From NCBI GenBank assembly GCA_036873135.1, contig JAPTYO010000018.1, positions 6,625,503 through 6,689,502 of the forward strand: a stretch of 64,000 bases of DNA. The letters are read 5' to 3'. A program made the position numbers and the translations under genes. Positions 53,791 through 64,000 of this stretch are shown here, piece by piece. The stretch is from Clarkia xantiana subsp. parviflora (Eukaryota; Streptophyta; Magnoliopsida; Myrtales; Onagraceae). Within the stretch, counting starts at the first letter, position 1. The number at the start of each line of letters is the position of its first letter. A model generated the notes under the pieces. It made no database searches. It had not been told where the DNA came from and saw nothing but the letters and a program-made list of their open reading frames with translations.

Positions 53791-54693
53791 CTCTACATAT
53801 GTTAGAAAAAAAAAAAAAAAAAATTCGGTGAAAGTAACAACACTTGCTGTTCCTGTAGTAAAATAAAGGGAAATGACAAAAAGGGATTTGACTTTGACTG
53901 TTTTGGTGTAATGCAGGAACGCCTACACCGCCAGTTCCGCGCGTGGTGACAGCAAGCGGGTAGAACAGAGCACATGTCCTCAATCAACACGTGTACGGTG
54001 TAGGGAGCGAGTGTGTAAACGTACTGGGACTTGGGAGTGACTAGTCAGAGTTCTTGGATTTATTTAGAAATAATGAGGGATGGTGCGTAGTGCTCCCCTG
54101 GTGGGTTCCACAGTGTGTGTATGAATTGAAATGAAATATGAAATGAATGAATGAATGAGAGCAAAAAGATTCTTTTGCAGGTCAGGCTCCAACACTCGCC
54201 GTTAACTTCCTTCCGTCATTTTCTTTTCTTTTCTTTTTGACTTACTTACCATCTCGTTCTTTCTTTCTTGAATGAATGAATATATATATTTTTTTTCACC
54301 GTTTTTCTTTTACTAACCGTTTCCAATTTGCCCCCATTGTCGGCTGGCTCCTCGTGGCTCAGCTCACATGGCTTATCCATCTTTTCTTTTCAAGGCAACG
54401 GTCCATTAAGTTTTGCGGCTCTACACAGGACAGGAGCAGAGCAGAGCAGTGCACAAAAATTGCCTGTGCTGCAGCTTGCTTTTAGAGCACGGTGGTCAGT
54501 CAATACTTTTTTTTTTCATTTCAATTGTAAGGCTATTTTGAATTTATTTATGAAACTTAAATATTACCATAACTTTTACAGTAAAATAATAACACTTTAC
54601 AATAGTGGAAATCAAATTCCACTTTTATATTGTGACCCATATAATTTTAATACAATTTTTTTATATAAAAGACATTATATACAAAATAAATAT
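53791..54693. other. Stretch without a recognised gene
   Basis: Between the fold-back element and E6 I see an A18 run (near 53806-53822), GAATGAATGAATGAGAG repeats (54140-54165), T-rich patches and AT-rich sequence. No conserved coding frame is seen. It could be older unique DNA or decayed transposon sequence. The last five bases, AATAT, may be the E6 target duplication, but the other copy lies beyond the window. Confidence 0.6.
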
Positions 54694-55948
54694 TGTCGGA
54701 CCTAAAATCTGACCTATGGCGAATTACGTTTTGGAAAACGTGCAGTTTTGAAAAGAGTCGTCACTAGCTAATTACGGCTAACTAGAAACCTAAATTACCT
54801 AGGTAAAAACAAATTAGCACCTAAGCAATTAATTGGTCTGCATTCATAGATTTGGGCTCGGGGGTTTTGTTACTAATTGAAAAAAAATATTTTTCTAATC
54901 ACGCCCTTTCAGTACTTAATTGACATATTTGCCAGTTTTAAAATTAAACTAACTTCATGCGAAATATTTAACATTGGCAAAATTAAACCTAAAAACCTAT
55001 TATGCGCGTAGATTCCCTAATTGAAATAAAATCTAATTAACGCTAAACATGCTCAAAATCCTAGCACAATTTAATAATCACATATTATACACATATATTC
55101 ATTAGGCATGTTATTTTACTAATCTACATCTAAACTAATTAGTTAACATGATATAATAATAACTATACTAATAATAATAATAATAATAATAATAACAGAA
55201 ATAATAATAATAATAAAAAAAAATAAAAAACAAAAAAAAACAAAACCAGAGCGTGCGAAATTACCTGCCGGAGGGGGGAAGTTCAGCGCTGCAGCAGACC
55301 AGGACCGGAGTTGGCGAGGCGGCGGCGCGACGCCGCAGGCGGGGTGGATGGCTGGTCGTCGGTGACGGTGACAGGCAGAGCGCGGCGGCTGAACGGGGGC
55401 TGAATCTGGGAGCAGCTACAACAGGAGCAGCCACGGTGGTCGGAGCTAGCGACGGCGTTGTAGCGGGCTGGATGGGGGTCGGACTGGGACGGTGGCAGGC
55501 GTGGCGGCACGACGTGGTCGGGGCTGGCGACGGCGGCGGTGGGTCTGCCGGAGCTCCGGCGAATTTGGACGGGAGAGGGTGAAAAAAATACCAAGCACGA
55601 ATTTCGAGGAAAAAAAATATTTTATTCTAATTTTTTTGCTGTGTGGTTTTTACATGTAATAGATACCTATTTATAGGTAAATTGACACCCAAAAATTGGA
55701 CAATCAATATTCCCTCAATATTCTCCCTATTAAATCTGAAAATATATATATATATAAATATATATATTATATATTTTCTGATTTATTACATCACATTATT
55801 GCATATGTATTGTCCTAATTTAAACTGAGCCTATTTTTGGCAACCCCGTGACCTTCCATATTTAAATACTTCCTTTTTTAAACGTGTTACACATAACATT
55901 TTTAACGTGTTATATACGTGTCGCGCGTACAGAAATTAGGTGTTTACA
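54694..55948 (-). mobile_element. E6 3' LTR
   Basis: The LTR is 1255 bp, TGTAAACACC ... GGTCCGACA on the minus strand. A minus-strand TATA (CCTATAAATAGG) is near 55668-55679. The R-U5 part (55253-55600) is GC-rich with many CCGCC and CGCCG words; open frames there come from composition. Microsatellites: (AAT)n at 55160-55215 and (AT)n at 55740-55775. An A/C-rich tract is at 55215-55250. Confidence 0.92.
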
Positions 55949-55963
55949 GTTTGCCCCTCTTTG
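55949..55963 (-). other. Polypurine tract of E6
   Basis: The minus strand reads CCAAAGAGGGGCAAAC directly before TGTAAACACC. It differs from the GGGGGCA type of E1-E5. Confidence 0.9.
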
Positions 55964-57268
55964 GGCGGACTCCAGTAAAATGCATTCGAGGGGCCAAAGA
56001 CGAGTAAACACTAATTTTGGCTAGGAAGTATATCTTCTTCCGGGTCTTCAAGTCTCCAAGGCGGCCTTTGGCTTTATTGATGGTGCGAAAAAGTAGAACC
56101 TCTGTCGACGATGCCCCTGTTGGCGGTGCCTCCACTGATAGTGCAGAAAAGAGCCTCCAGTGGCGTGCGAAAAAGTAAAGCCTCCAGTGGCGTGCAATAA
56201 AGTAAAACCTTTGGTGATGATTGGTAACAGAAGACCTCTACGTCAGACAGTACCAACAACCTCTGGGGACGCCTCTAGTGGCGAGTGGTAACGAAAAAAC
56301 CTCTACGTCAGACCGTACCGGAAAACCTCTGGTGATATCTCTGGTGGCGAAAGACCTCTACGTCAGATCGTACTGGAGAACCTTTGGTGATGCCTCTAGT
56401 GGCGAGTGTCGGAGATGTGCCTCTAGTGGCGTCCGTTGGAGAAGTGCCTCAAGTGGCGTGACTTGCGAAGGCTGAATACTAAGGCTTCGTTCGTCGGGGG
56501 TGACTCTCAGAAAGTTGGAAAACTTCAGATCCTGATTGTCGGTTGTGACTGTAGGAACAGACTGTAACAGTCCTACTCGTCCTTGAATGGTGACTCGCGA
56601 GAGCAGACTGTAACCGTCCCGCCTGTCATGAAGTTGACTCGTAGGAACAGACTGTAACAGTCCTGCTCATCCTTGGATGGCGACTCGCGAGAGCAGACTG
56701 TAACCGCCCCGTTTGCCGTGAAGTTGACTTTGGAAGGCGCTGTGTTGCGCATGAATGTTTGTCCCTAATTTTTGCCTAAATTGCGCACGGCGCAAAAATC
56801 TAGCGGGATTTTTTTTTTTTTTTTTGTGAATTTCTTTTTTTTCTCTCCTTTTGCCGTGATTGCAATTTTTGAACTTGCAACCATGCCCCTCATTTCCTGA
56901 TTTTGCCTAGGCCGCCCTTTCGGGTTTTCAACCTAGCGGAAGCACTCTTTATTTGATAGCCGATTAAAAGGTGGCTGTGACTCGTACTTTATTTTCCGTC
57001 TTGATGCGGAAGTATTTATAGCCATTTGGAGGGTGGCTGTGGCCCTTTACAATTTGAAAATCTCAAGTAAGTAGCTCAGGATGCGCTATAAAGCTTGTCG
57101 TCATCGCTACTTAAGGCCCTTTTTTTTTTTTTTTTTTTTTTTTGAACTCTCCTTTTACCATGACTGTCCTTTCAGATTTTCAATCATGCCTCTCATCCCT
57201 AACTTTTGCCTATGTCGCCTTTACAGGTTTTCGACCTAGCGGGAATTTTTTTTTTTTTTTTTTTTTTT
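55964..57268. repeat. E6 3'-UTR with two degenerate arrays and T-runs
   Basis: Array one (about 56080-56470): units with CCTCTACGTCAGACxGTAC and CCTCTxGTGGCG words, about 55-60 bp apart. Array two (about 56535-56735): alternating AGGAACAGACTGTAACAGTC and GCGAGAGCAGACTGTAACCG units of about 45 bp, repeated four times. T-runs of 16-24 bases stand near 56811, 57120 and 57247. CCTAGCGGGA(A/T)TTTTT-like words recur before them. No gene is seen. Confidence 0.8.
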
Positions 57269-58380
57269 TCAGGCATAATACCTTTTAAGTGCGTCTGCAT
57301 TGATTGGACTAGGAAGGTCTTGACCGTCCATATCCGTGATGATCAGCGCACCTCCCTTGAACACCTCTTTGACCACGTAGGGTCCTTCGTACTTTGGCGC
57401 GAACTTCCCTCGCGAATCAGGATTAATACGCAGTACTTTGCGCAATACCTGGTCTCCTGGTTGGAAATTACGTGGTCGCACCTTCTTGTCAAAGGCCCTA
57501 GCCATCCGTTGTTAGTAACATTGCCCATGACATAGTGCCGTGAGCCTCTTTTCGTCGATGAAGTTCAATTGTTCATACCTTTGTCTAGCCCATTCTGCCT
57601 CGTCGAGCCCTGATTCTGCCAGGATCCTTGCAGAGGGGATTTCCACTTCCACGGGTAGAACAGCTTCAGTTCCATACACGAGACAAAACGGAGTTGCCCC
57701 AGTTGAAGTGCGGATCGATGTTCTGTATGCCAAGAGTGCCCAAGGTAACATATTATGCCATTCTTTGTATGTGACAGTCATCTTCTCAATGATCTTCTTT
57801 ATGTTTTTATTCGCTGCTTCCACCACGTCGTTCATCTGAGGGCGGTATGGGGACGAATTCCTGTGCTTGATCTTGAGTTGAACACATAAATCGTTTATCA
57901 ATTTGTTGTTGAGATTTTTGGCATTGTCCGTGATTATTGTCTCAGGCACCCCGTAACGGGCAACGATGTCTCTTCGTAAGAAACGCTCAAACGCTTTTGC
58001 AGTAACTGACGCCAGTGTGACAGCCTCTATCCACTTGGTGAAATAATCAATTGCCACCAAAATGAATCTTTGACCGTTAGATGCATTTGGTGAAATGGGA
58101 CCGATCACGTCAATTCCCCACATCGAAAAAGGCCACGGAGAAGACATCGGATGCAACTCATTTGGCGGCGGATGAATTTGACTAGAATACACCTGGCATA
58201 AGTGGCATCGCCGGACGTGCTCGACGCAGTCTGACATCAGGGTAGTCCAAAAATATCTCATCCTCATGATTTTTCTCGCGAGCATGTGACCGCTCATGTG
58301 CGGTCCACAGCTTCCTTCGTGGACTTCCTCCATCAACCGCTTCGCCTCTTCCGAACCTACACATCTCAAAAGGGTAGCAT
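57269..58380 (-). pseudogene. E6 integrase
   Basis: Zinc-binding N-terminus (VHEGSCGPHMSGHM ... CHLCQ), then the DDE core: D in WGIDVIGP, D in ITDNAKNL, E in VVEAANK. It continues with LVYGTEAVLPVEVE. A TAA at about 57512-57514 after HGQCY interrupts it. The C-terminal part (MARAFDKKVRPR ... KYEGPYVVKEV ... LKRYYA) resumes in the same frame and ends at 57269. Integration of the element DNA is the family role. Confidence 0.92.
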
Positions 58381-59022
58381 CAAAAGATTTTCTATAAAAA
58401 CCTCACCACTAAGAAAGTAATTGCATGCCATCCTGCGGATGGTCTTCCGATATTTGCTACTTGCACCCTCGGGAAACTCGCCTGACTGCAAGTATCTCTT
58501 TATATCAAGGAACCAGGGCTCGCCATCTGATTCTTCAAGTGTGCAACAATATGTCGGACGCTTGTTTACTTCAATCTCGAGAGGCTCTATGGAATTCCCG
58601 TCCGAGATATTCACCATTGATGCGAGGGTCGCTAACGCATCTGCAAATTGATTTTTACTCTGAGGCATCTGCGTGAATGTTATTTCCTCAAACTTCTCGC
58701 TCAACTCTTCAATGTGCTGATGATATGGTTGCAACTTGGGATCTCTCGTTTTCCATTCTCCCAAGGTTTGGAGAATGATCAGCATGGAATCTCCATAAAC
58801 CTCCAGTTCCTGTATCTTGAAATCAATTGCCGCTCGCAACCCGAGAATGCACGCTTCGTATTCAGCCACATTGTTGGTGCACGGGAAGGTGATCTTTGCT
58901 GCTACAGGAAAATGTTGACCTTTTGGGGATACAAGCACTGCCCCTATACCACATCCGGTGGAGTTTGCAGCTCCATCAAAATACATTCTCCACATGCTTT
59001 CATTTCCTGTTTCTTCCTCCAC
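58366..59022 (-). pseudogene. E6 archaeal-type RNase H
   Basis: MYFDGAANSTGCGIGAVLVS carries the first catalytic Asp. NVAEYEACILGLRAA supplies the Glu, and VYGDSMLII and QFADALATLASM the remaining Asp positions. This second RNase H, between the RT-linked RNase H and integrase, is diagnostic of the Tat lineage. A one-base gain in a T-run near 58398 shifts frame before the integrase zinc site. Confidence 0.9.
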
Positions 59023-59129
59023 GTGAAGTATGTCGCTATCCGGAAGCTCGTGATTTGCTTGACAATCGTCATCAATGGGAAACTCGGCTAGGTGATCTGC
59101 AATAGCCTGCCCCTTTATAGAAGTACGAT

Positions 59130-60673
59130 GAATGAACTATATGTCGTACTCAGCAAGCTGGACTTGCCATTTGGCGACATTCTTCATCAATGCCGGCTTC
59201 TCTAGTATGTATTTCAAGGGATTCAGCTTAGAAATGAGATGTATGGTGTAATACAACGTATACTGTCGGAGTCGCTGCATTACCCATACTAAAGCGCAGC
59301 TTGTCCTTTCAACCTCCGTGTACTTGGCCTCTCCTTCAGTGAACTTCTTGCTGAGGTAATAAATGGTGTGCTCTGTCTGGCCATCTTCATCTAGTTGCCC
59401 CAACATGCATCCCAATGAGCCTTTTCGGACCGCCAGATACAAAATGAGTGGCCGACCTGGAATGGGTGGGACTAAAATCGGCGAATTGACGAGATATTCT
59501 TTGATTGACTTGAAGGCATGCTGACACTCTTCATCCCATTCAATTAATGCATTTTTCCGCAGGACGCGGAACAACGGTTGACACTTGTTCGTCATGTTGG
59601 CGATGAACCTCGCGATGTAATTCAAACGTCCGAGCAAGCTTCTGACCTCCTTGATGGTAGACGGTGCTGGAAGGTCTAGTATCGCTTTTGACCTTGTCGG
59701 GATCTACTTTTATACCCTTCTTACTGACTATAAAGCCCAGCAACTTACCGGATGTTACTCCGAATGTGCATTTTGCTGGATTTAGCCTGAGTTTAAACTT
59801 CTTAAGCCGTTCAAAGAGCATCCGCAGGTTGACAAGGTGATCTTCATCCTCGCGGGACTTTGCAATCATATCATCGACGTATACTTCTATCTGCTTATGC
59901 ATCATGTCATGGAACAATGTCACCATTGCTCTCTGGTAAGTTGCCCCCGCATTCTTGAGTCCGAAAGGCATGACCTTGTAGCAAAACGTGCCCCACATTG
60001 TGATGAAAGTGGTTTTCGACTTGTCTTCTTATGCCATCTGATTTGGTTGTATCCAGAGAACCCATCCATGAACGAGAACATGTTGTGCCGTGCTGTGTTA
60101 TCGACTAACATGTCAATATGAGGGAGTGGAAAGTTATCCTTCAGACTAGCCTTGTTGAGATCCCGATAATCAACACAGACTCGAACACGACCATCCTTTT
60201 TCGGCACAAGGACAATGTTGGCGACCCACTCGAAGTAGTTGCACACCTCAAGGAACCCCGCGTTAATTTGCTTGATGATCTCTTCCTTGATCTTGATGAG
60301 TAACTCTGGACTCTGCCGCCTTAAATGTTGTCTTTTGGGTTTGAACTTCTAGGTATCTATGGGCAGAGTATGTTGCACAATTGCTGTATCTAAACCTGGC
60401 ATGTCAGAATATGACCAAGAAAAGATCTCTTTGTAATCGTCTAGTAGCTCGATCATCTCGGCTTTCTGAGAAGGATCAAGGGTTGCCCCAATTTTGAGCT
60501 TTCGGGGTTCTTCCTTCGTACCGATGTTAACTATTTCGATAGTTTCGGCCGTTGATGGCTTTCTCTCTTCGAATCTCTCGAGGTTCTCTCTTATTTCAAT
60601 CAGAACATGGTCATCATTATATTCCTCTGATGGAATCACATCGTCGTGGTTTTCGTGTTTTCTTGTATTTTTC
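59130..60673 (-). pseudogene. E6 reverse transcriptase and RNase H (exon 2 side)
   Basis: After the intron the frame starts EKNTRKHENHDD and continues through IPSEEYNDDHV to IVQHTLPIDT, then a TAG near 60351. Next segments: CNYFEWVANIVLVPKKDGR and VDYRDLNKASLKDNFPLP, a frame change near 60010, MPFGLKNAGATYQRAM and the catalytic YVDDM (near 59875), and another frame change near 59690. RNase H (LILYLAVRKGSLGCMLGQ ... YYLSKKF) ends near 59137 before a stop. Domain order is intact, the frame is not. Confidence 0.9.
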
Positions 60674-60853
60674 CTACGGTAAGGAAAATAACCGGAATCA
60701 ATGCGTATTTGACAAGAAATAAGTGAAAATGAGTAAAATTTGAAATAAAGGGATTTATTTATATTGATAAGATCATGATAATATCCCTCTTTCCAATGCG
60801 GGGCTCATGATCTTGCCGCACAAAGGAGTACAACAGAAACTCATAAATCTTAC
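60674..60853 (-). other. Ogre-type intron between PR and RT
   Basis: Minus-strand donor GTAAGA begins at 60853 and acceptor TTACCGTAG ends at 60674, a 180-base intron. The upstream frame stops inside the donor (SLSDE then TAA). Removing the intron joins ...SDE to EKNTRKHENHDD and enters the frame of the RT block. An intron at this place is a known property of Ogre elements. Confidence 0.8.
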
Positions 60854-62937
60854 TCATCGCTAAGCGAAAGAGCATAAACTGGAATAGAAAACCAATTGGT
60901 GATTGCTTCTCCTTCAACAAATGGTCGGACATAGACGCCTGGGGGAACTTCTTCGAGGATGGCTCCAACTGTGGAGTCGGTGATGAACAATCCGGCTATA
61001 GCTTGTAATGCTTCATCTTCATCAGTTCGAATGATCTGAGGTGGCCCTGGGAAAGTCACTGACAGTGGTGGAATGTTCATAGGCCTCCACCTTCTAGCGA
61101 ATCGCCCCCTCTGGAAACCCACCAGTTGTTCCCCATGTGCACTTTGATCATCTTCATGGAACGGGGAATACCCTAGCCCGTATTTGCATACACTTTCCTT
61201 CAGCTGGAGTGGACGCGGGATCCCTTGACACCTGATACCCAGGCCTTGACCCGGGACAAAATTATTCAACATGAACCTTCCTACCATGATATCTGCTTTG
61301 CTCAGCGTTGGTTCTCCCCAATCCCTGATGACGGAGATTAGCTCAAAGGAATGGTATGCGGGTGGTTCATCTCCACTAGTGTTGATGACAGGGACCGCCT
61401 TTTCCTGATAGATGTTGTGATCACCTTCTCCCCTGATTTCCACGAGGCGATTGTCGATCACGTACTTCAGCTTCTGGTGTAGGGTGGATGGAACCGCCCC
61501 AGCCGCGTCGATCCATAGTCTTCCCAAGAGAAGACTGAAAACATTCGGGATATCCATGACCCTGAAAGTGACATAAAAAACATTAGGACGAATTTCGAGT
61601 TGCAACTCAATCTCTCCATAAACTTCCTTTCTCGTGCCATCAAAAGCTCGAACTGCCGACTTCCTCGTACGGATATGGGACATGTCAATCTTCATTTGCT
61701 TGAGCGTGGATAATGGGCAAACATCGACTGCCGAGCCACCATCAACCATGACCTTTGAAAGCACGAATCCGTTGCACTTGCAGACAATGTGGAGGGCTTT
61801 CACATGGTTCCGACCGTCGACTCCTAGATCGTCATCCCCGAAATAAATCTGGTTCGAGAATATAGAGCCGATAACATTACCCATCTGTTCAGCAGAGGTC
61901 TCCTTCAGCACTAACGCTTCTTTGAGCACATTCATGAGAGCGTCACGATGACTTTCTGAGCTTAAGAGGAGAGCAAGCAAAGAGATTTGAGCCGGAGTCT
62001 TGCGGAGCTGATCAATCACTTTGTCCTCTCCTTCCTTCATGAACTTTACAAAGTCCACAATTTCTTCGTCAGTCACCTTCTTCTTTGGTATTACTTCTAC
62101 AGCCTTAGCAACATCCTCCATGTACGAACGACCCGAACGTGTCATGATCATAACACGATCGTCTGGTTTTGCTGCTCCGATTATCTGAGCTTCGTAATTC
62201 CAAGGGACCTTCTTGTTGCTTTCATATTGGAAAGGAGTCGGGCCCTGCATCACTAGTGGCAACCTGGCCGACTGTTCAGGCACATAATTAAGTATAAATG
62301 GCGTGATTACCGCAATAGCGACATCTTCTGACGACTCCTCCTTGAGACAGATCATGTTGATGGATGATGATGAACCAACATTGTGTTGCGGCAAAGGGTT
62401 TGTCTTGACATTAGGAGGAGGGATTGGGTTGAGAATAAGGAGCTTATTGTCAATGAGGTCGTGAATCTTGTGTCTCAGACGGGTGCATTTCTCTATCGAG
62501 TGTCCAGCTACTCCCATGTGGAACTCACATCTCGAGTTTGGATCATCATTGAGTACTCTCGAATCTGGCCTCATGAACTCGGGGCCGATGAGGTTTTGTT
62601 CTAACATCTTCTGGTACACTTCTGCCATTGACACAGGTAAAGGGGTGAAGGCCCTTGTTTCTCTTTGTCTGAAATTAGCCCGATTTGCTTGTCCGCCTGT
62701 AAAGGAGGGTTGTGGAGCCGGGGGTACTTGAGTCACTGGCTGAGCCGTGTGGGTTGTCAACTGCATTGGGTAGACTGCGCCTACAGTTGCATCTTTCGGG
62801 GGCGGCTTTTTGGCGCCACCTTTTTATAGACCGTCTCCTTGGTAGCCTTTGAGAGGATCTTCAATCTTCCCCATTCGAATTCCTTGCTCAATCATCTCTG
62901 CGGATTTTACCAGGTCGGCAAAATTTGCAGAAACATG
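60850..62937 (-). pseudogene. E6 gag C-terminus and protease (exon 1 side)
   Basis: The frame from 62766 contains a knuckle CEFHMGVAGHSIEKC (CX2HX5HX4C; near 62500), a long linker with IMTRSGRSY, and a retropepsin-like domain with intact DGGSAVD (near 61740) and LLLGRLWID. A G-patch-like stretch follows (GQGLGIRCQGIPRPL; near 61240). It ends at the intron donor. Upstream, 62767-62937 continues the gag reading (SANFADLVKSAEMIEQGIRM) but carries a TAA near 62827 and the TGA at 62938. Confidence 0.88.
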
Positions 62938-63888
62938 TCACAATAAATGGGAGTAGTAAGCTCCTTTTAAAGTTCCGTTGAACATTGATACTGCTTCTGT
63001 GTCTTCCAGTGGTGGTCGGACTCCGGCGGCCTTCTCTCTCCACGCTTGCATGTAGTTTCTAAAGGATTGTCCGCCAGTCATCTCTATGCTTTGAAGATCC
63101 ATGCGAGTCGGAGCAGTGTCCAGATTGAACTTGTATTGGCGAACAAAAGCGTTAGCCATGTCCTCCCAGGTTGAGATATCACCGGCCTTCAAGCTGACGA
63201 ACCAAACCAAAGCTGCTCCTTTCAAGCTCTCCTCGAACGTCTGGATCAAGAACTTCTCGTACTGCTGATAAGGGGCCATCTTTGCAAGGTAAATTCTCAG
63301 GTGGACGATGGGATTTCCGGTGCCATCATATTTCTCGAAATCAGGCACTTTGAACTTTTCTGGTCTTGACATGTCGGGGAACAAGCATAAATCAGAATAA
63401 CCAATGCCCCCGTATTGCTCAAGTCCGGACAGAGCCTTCATCTTTTCCTCCATTTTCTTCAAGCGGCGATCTTGCTCGGATTCGATGACCGGTGATGATG
63501 TGAGTTCATTTGTGCCGGCAGAATCCCCTTTGTTCACGGGCCCATATATTGTTATTGGATTTGGAAGGACATACGGCTTCGGTGCGGATTGGTCTGGTAC
63601 GACTAAAGCCGGGGGTTGGTCACGAGGAGGTTCTACCGTGGCGTCGGGAAGCAAGGTTGCAGCAGGAATTCGAGGTCCGGTATTTGCTACGGGCGTTTTG
63701 GAGGAGGTTGGACTTGTGAATTCTGGCAGCAAAGCTGGGTTGCGGTGAGCTGACTGAGCTTCAAGTAGTGCCATGATGCGTTCCATGCTAGATGACATGT
63801 CGGCCATATCCTGATGCATCTTTGCATTGGCTGCCTCGATCTCGGCTATACGCTTGTCATGTTGCTCAATTTTCTCAGTGTTTTCCAT
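62938..63888 (-). pseudogene. E6 gag capsid part
   Basis: ATG 63888 (MENTEKIEQHDKR) begins a short coiled coil (about residues 1-45). A Pro-rich segment follows, then a second short helix (EQDRRLKKMEEKMKAL), then a capsid-like domain with FKVPDFEKYDGTGNPIVHL, LKGAALVWFVSL, and NYMQAWREKAAGVRPPL. The frame ends GAYYSHLL at a TGA; the gag reading continues beyond it. Bases 63889-64000 are leader sequence with no feature I recognise. Confidence 0.88.
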
Positions 63889-64000
63889 TTTAGTTGTTAG
63901 CCGCGTTCGTGCCAGTATTAGCTAAATATTTCCTGCAATTGGAAAAATCGATAATTCAAAATGTGGACACCGAATACCATGCATGATTTTTCAAAAAAAT

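Larger units (their letters stand above)
54694..64000 (-). mobile_element. E6: Ogre-like Tat element, 5' end outside window
   Basis: The 3' LTR (54694-55948) and PPT (55949-55963) set minus orientation. Reading from 63888 down: gag, PR, intron, RT, RNase H, archaeal-type RNase H, integrase, then a repetitive 3' region. Dual RNase H and an intron between PR and RT are Ogre/Tat features. All genes carry stops or frame changes, so this copy is dead. The 5' LTR, primer site and any ORF upstream of gag lie beyond base 64000. Confidence 0.92.

Noticed and set aside
53791..54693. A host gene fragment between the fold-back element and E6
   Set aside because: Short frames only, no conserved motif and no splice pattern; nothing supports a gene.
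55253..55594. GC-rich open frames on both strands
   Set aside because: They lie in the R-U5 part of the E6 LTR; the low-complexity Ala/Gly/Arg composition follows from CGG-rich DNA.
54694..64000. Endogenous pararetrovirus (caulimovirid) as an explanation for RT in E6
   Set aside because: LTRs, a PPT, dual RNase H and a DDE integrase are present, and no movement protein is seen, so this is a Ty3/gypsy retrotransposon.

Overview
The window is a block of nested plant LTR retrotransposons. I find no host gene, tRNA or rRNA. Several features point to a flowering plant: Ty3/gypsy Tat-lineage elements with a second RNase H between RT and integrase, an Ogre-type intron between PR and RT, a Ty1/copia remnant, MITE-like insertions and long 3'-UTR minisatellites. 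A eudicot is my guess; the species cannot be told. I use local labels E1 to E8.

Layout. At the left, E7 (minus strand) shows its 5' LTR at 1764-2354 and a non-coding interior running off the window at base 1. It abuts part of an Ogre-type LTR (E8, 2355-3158). A degraded copia RNase H (plus strand) is cut in two (3159-3272 and 52005-52264) by a 48.7-kb nest. The nest's outer element E1 (3273-52004, minus, TSD CCATT) contains two inner nests. In the first, E2 (7082-25482, minus, TSD GGCAC) contains E3 (10317-18522, minus, TSD GTCCC). In the second, E4 (26024-46563, minus, TSD GTTTG) contains E5 (31903-42257, plus, no visible TSD). Right of the nest lie the copia 3' LTR start, a hAT-like MITE, a fold-back element and E6. 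E6 is an Ogre-like element on the minus strand, 54694 to beyond the window.

Two kinds of Tat element are mixed. E2, E3 and E6 carry gag-PR-RT-RNase H-aRNase H-INT, all damaged; E3 has lost its RT. E1, E4 and E5 have no RT, RNase H or INT. They encode a gag-PR-gag' polyprotein in which a second gag-like module with its own zinc knuckle follows the protease. Only the E5 copy is an uninterrupted frame (1082 codons). E2, E4 and E5 carry an antisense gene with introns between pol (or gag') and the 3' LTR; E3 keeps only its two ends and E1 a faint remnant. The antisense product looks like the 'putative gypsy-type transposon' family and ends in a coiled coil in E4 and E5. Each element also carries a 3'-UTR tandem array with its own monomer.

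How the parts may work together (inference). The pol-less E1/E4/E5 share with the pol-bearing E2/E3 the LTR start TGATGG, the same type of tRNA primer site, a G-rich PPT and a conserved leader box (GCATCGGAGAGGG). Pol-bearing relatives could therefore have mobilised them. LTR divergence fits the nesting order: by eye, E3 LTRs differ at 5 of 694 positions, E5 LTRs at 3 substitutions plus two C-run lengths, E2 LTRs at about 17-20, and E1 LTRs at more.
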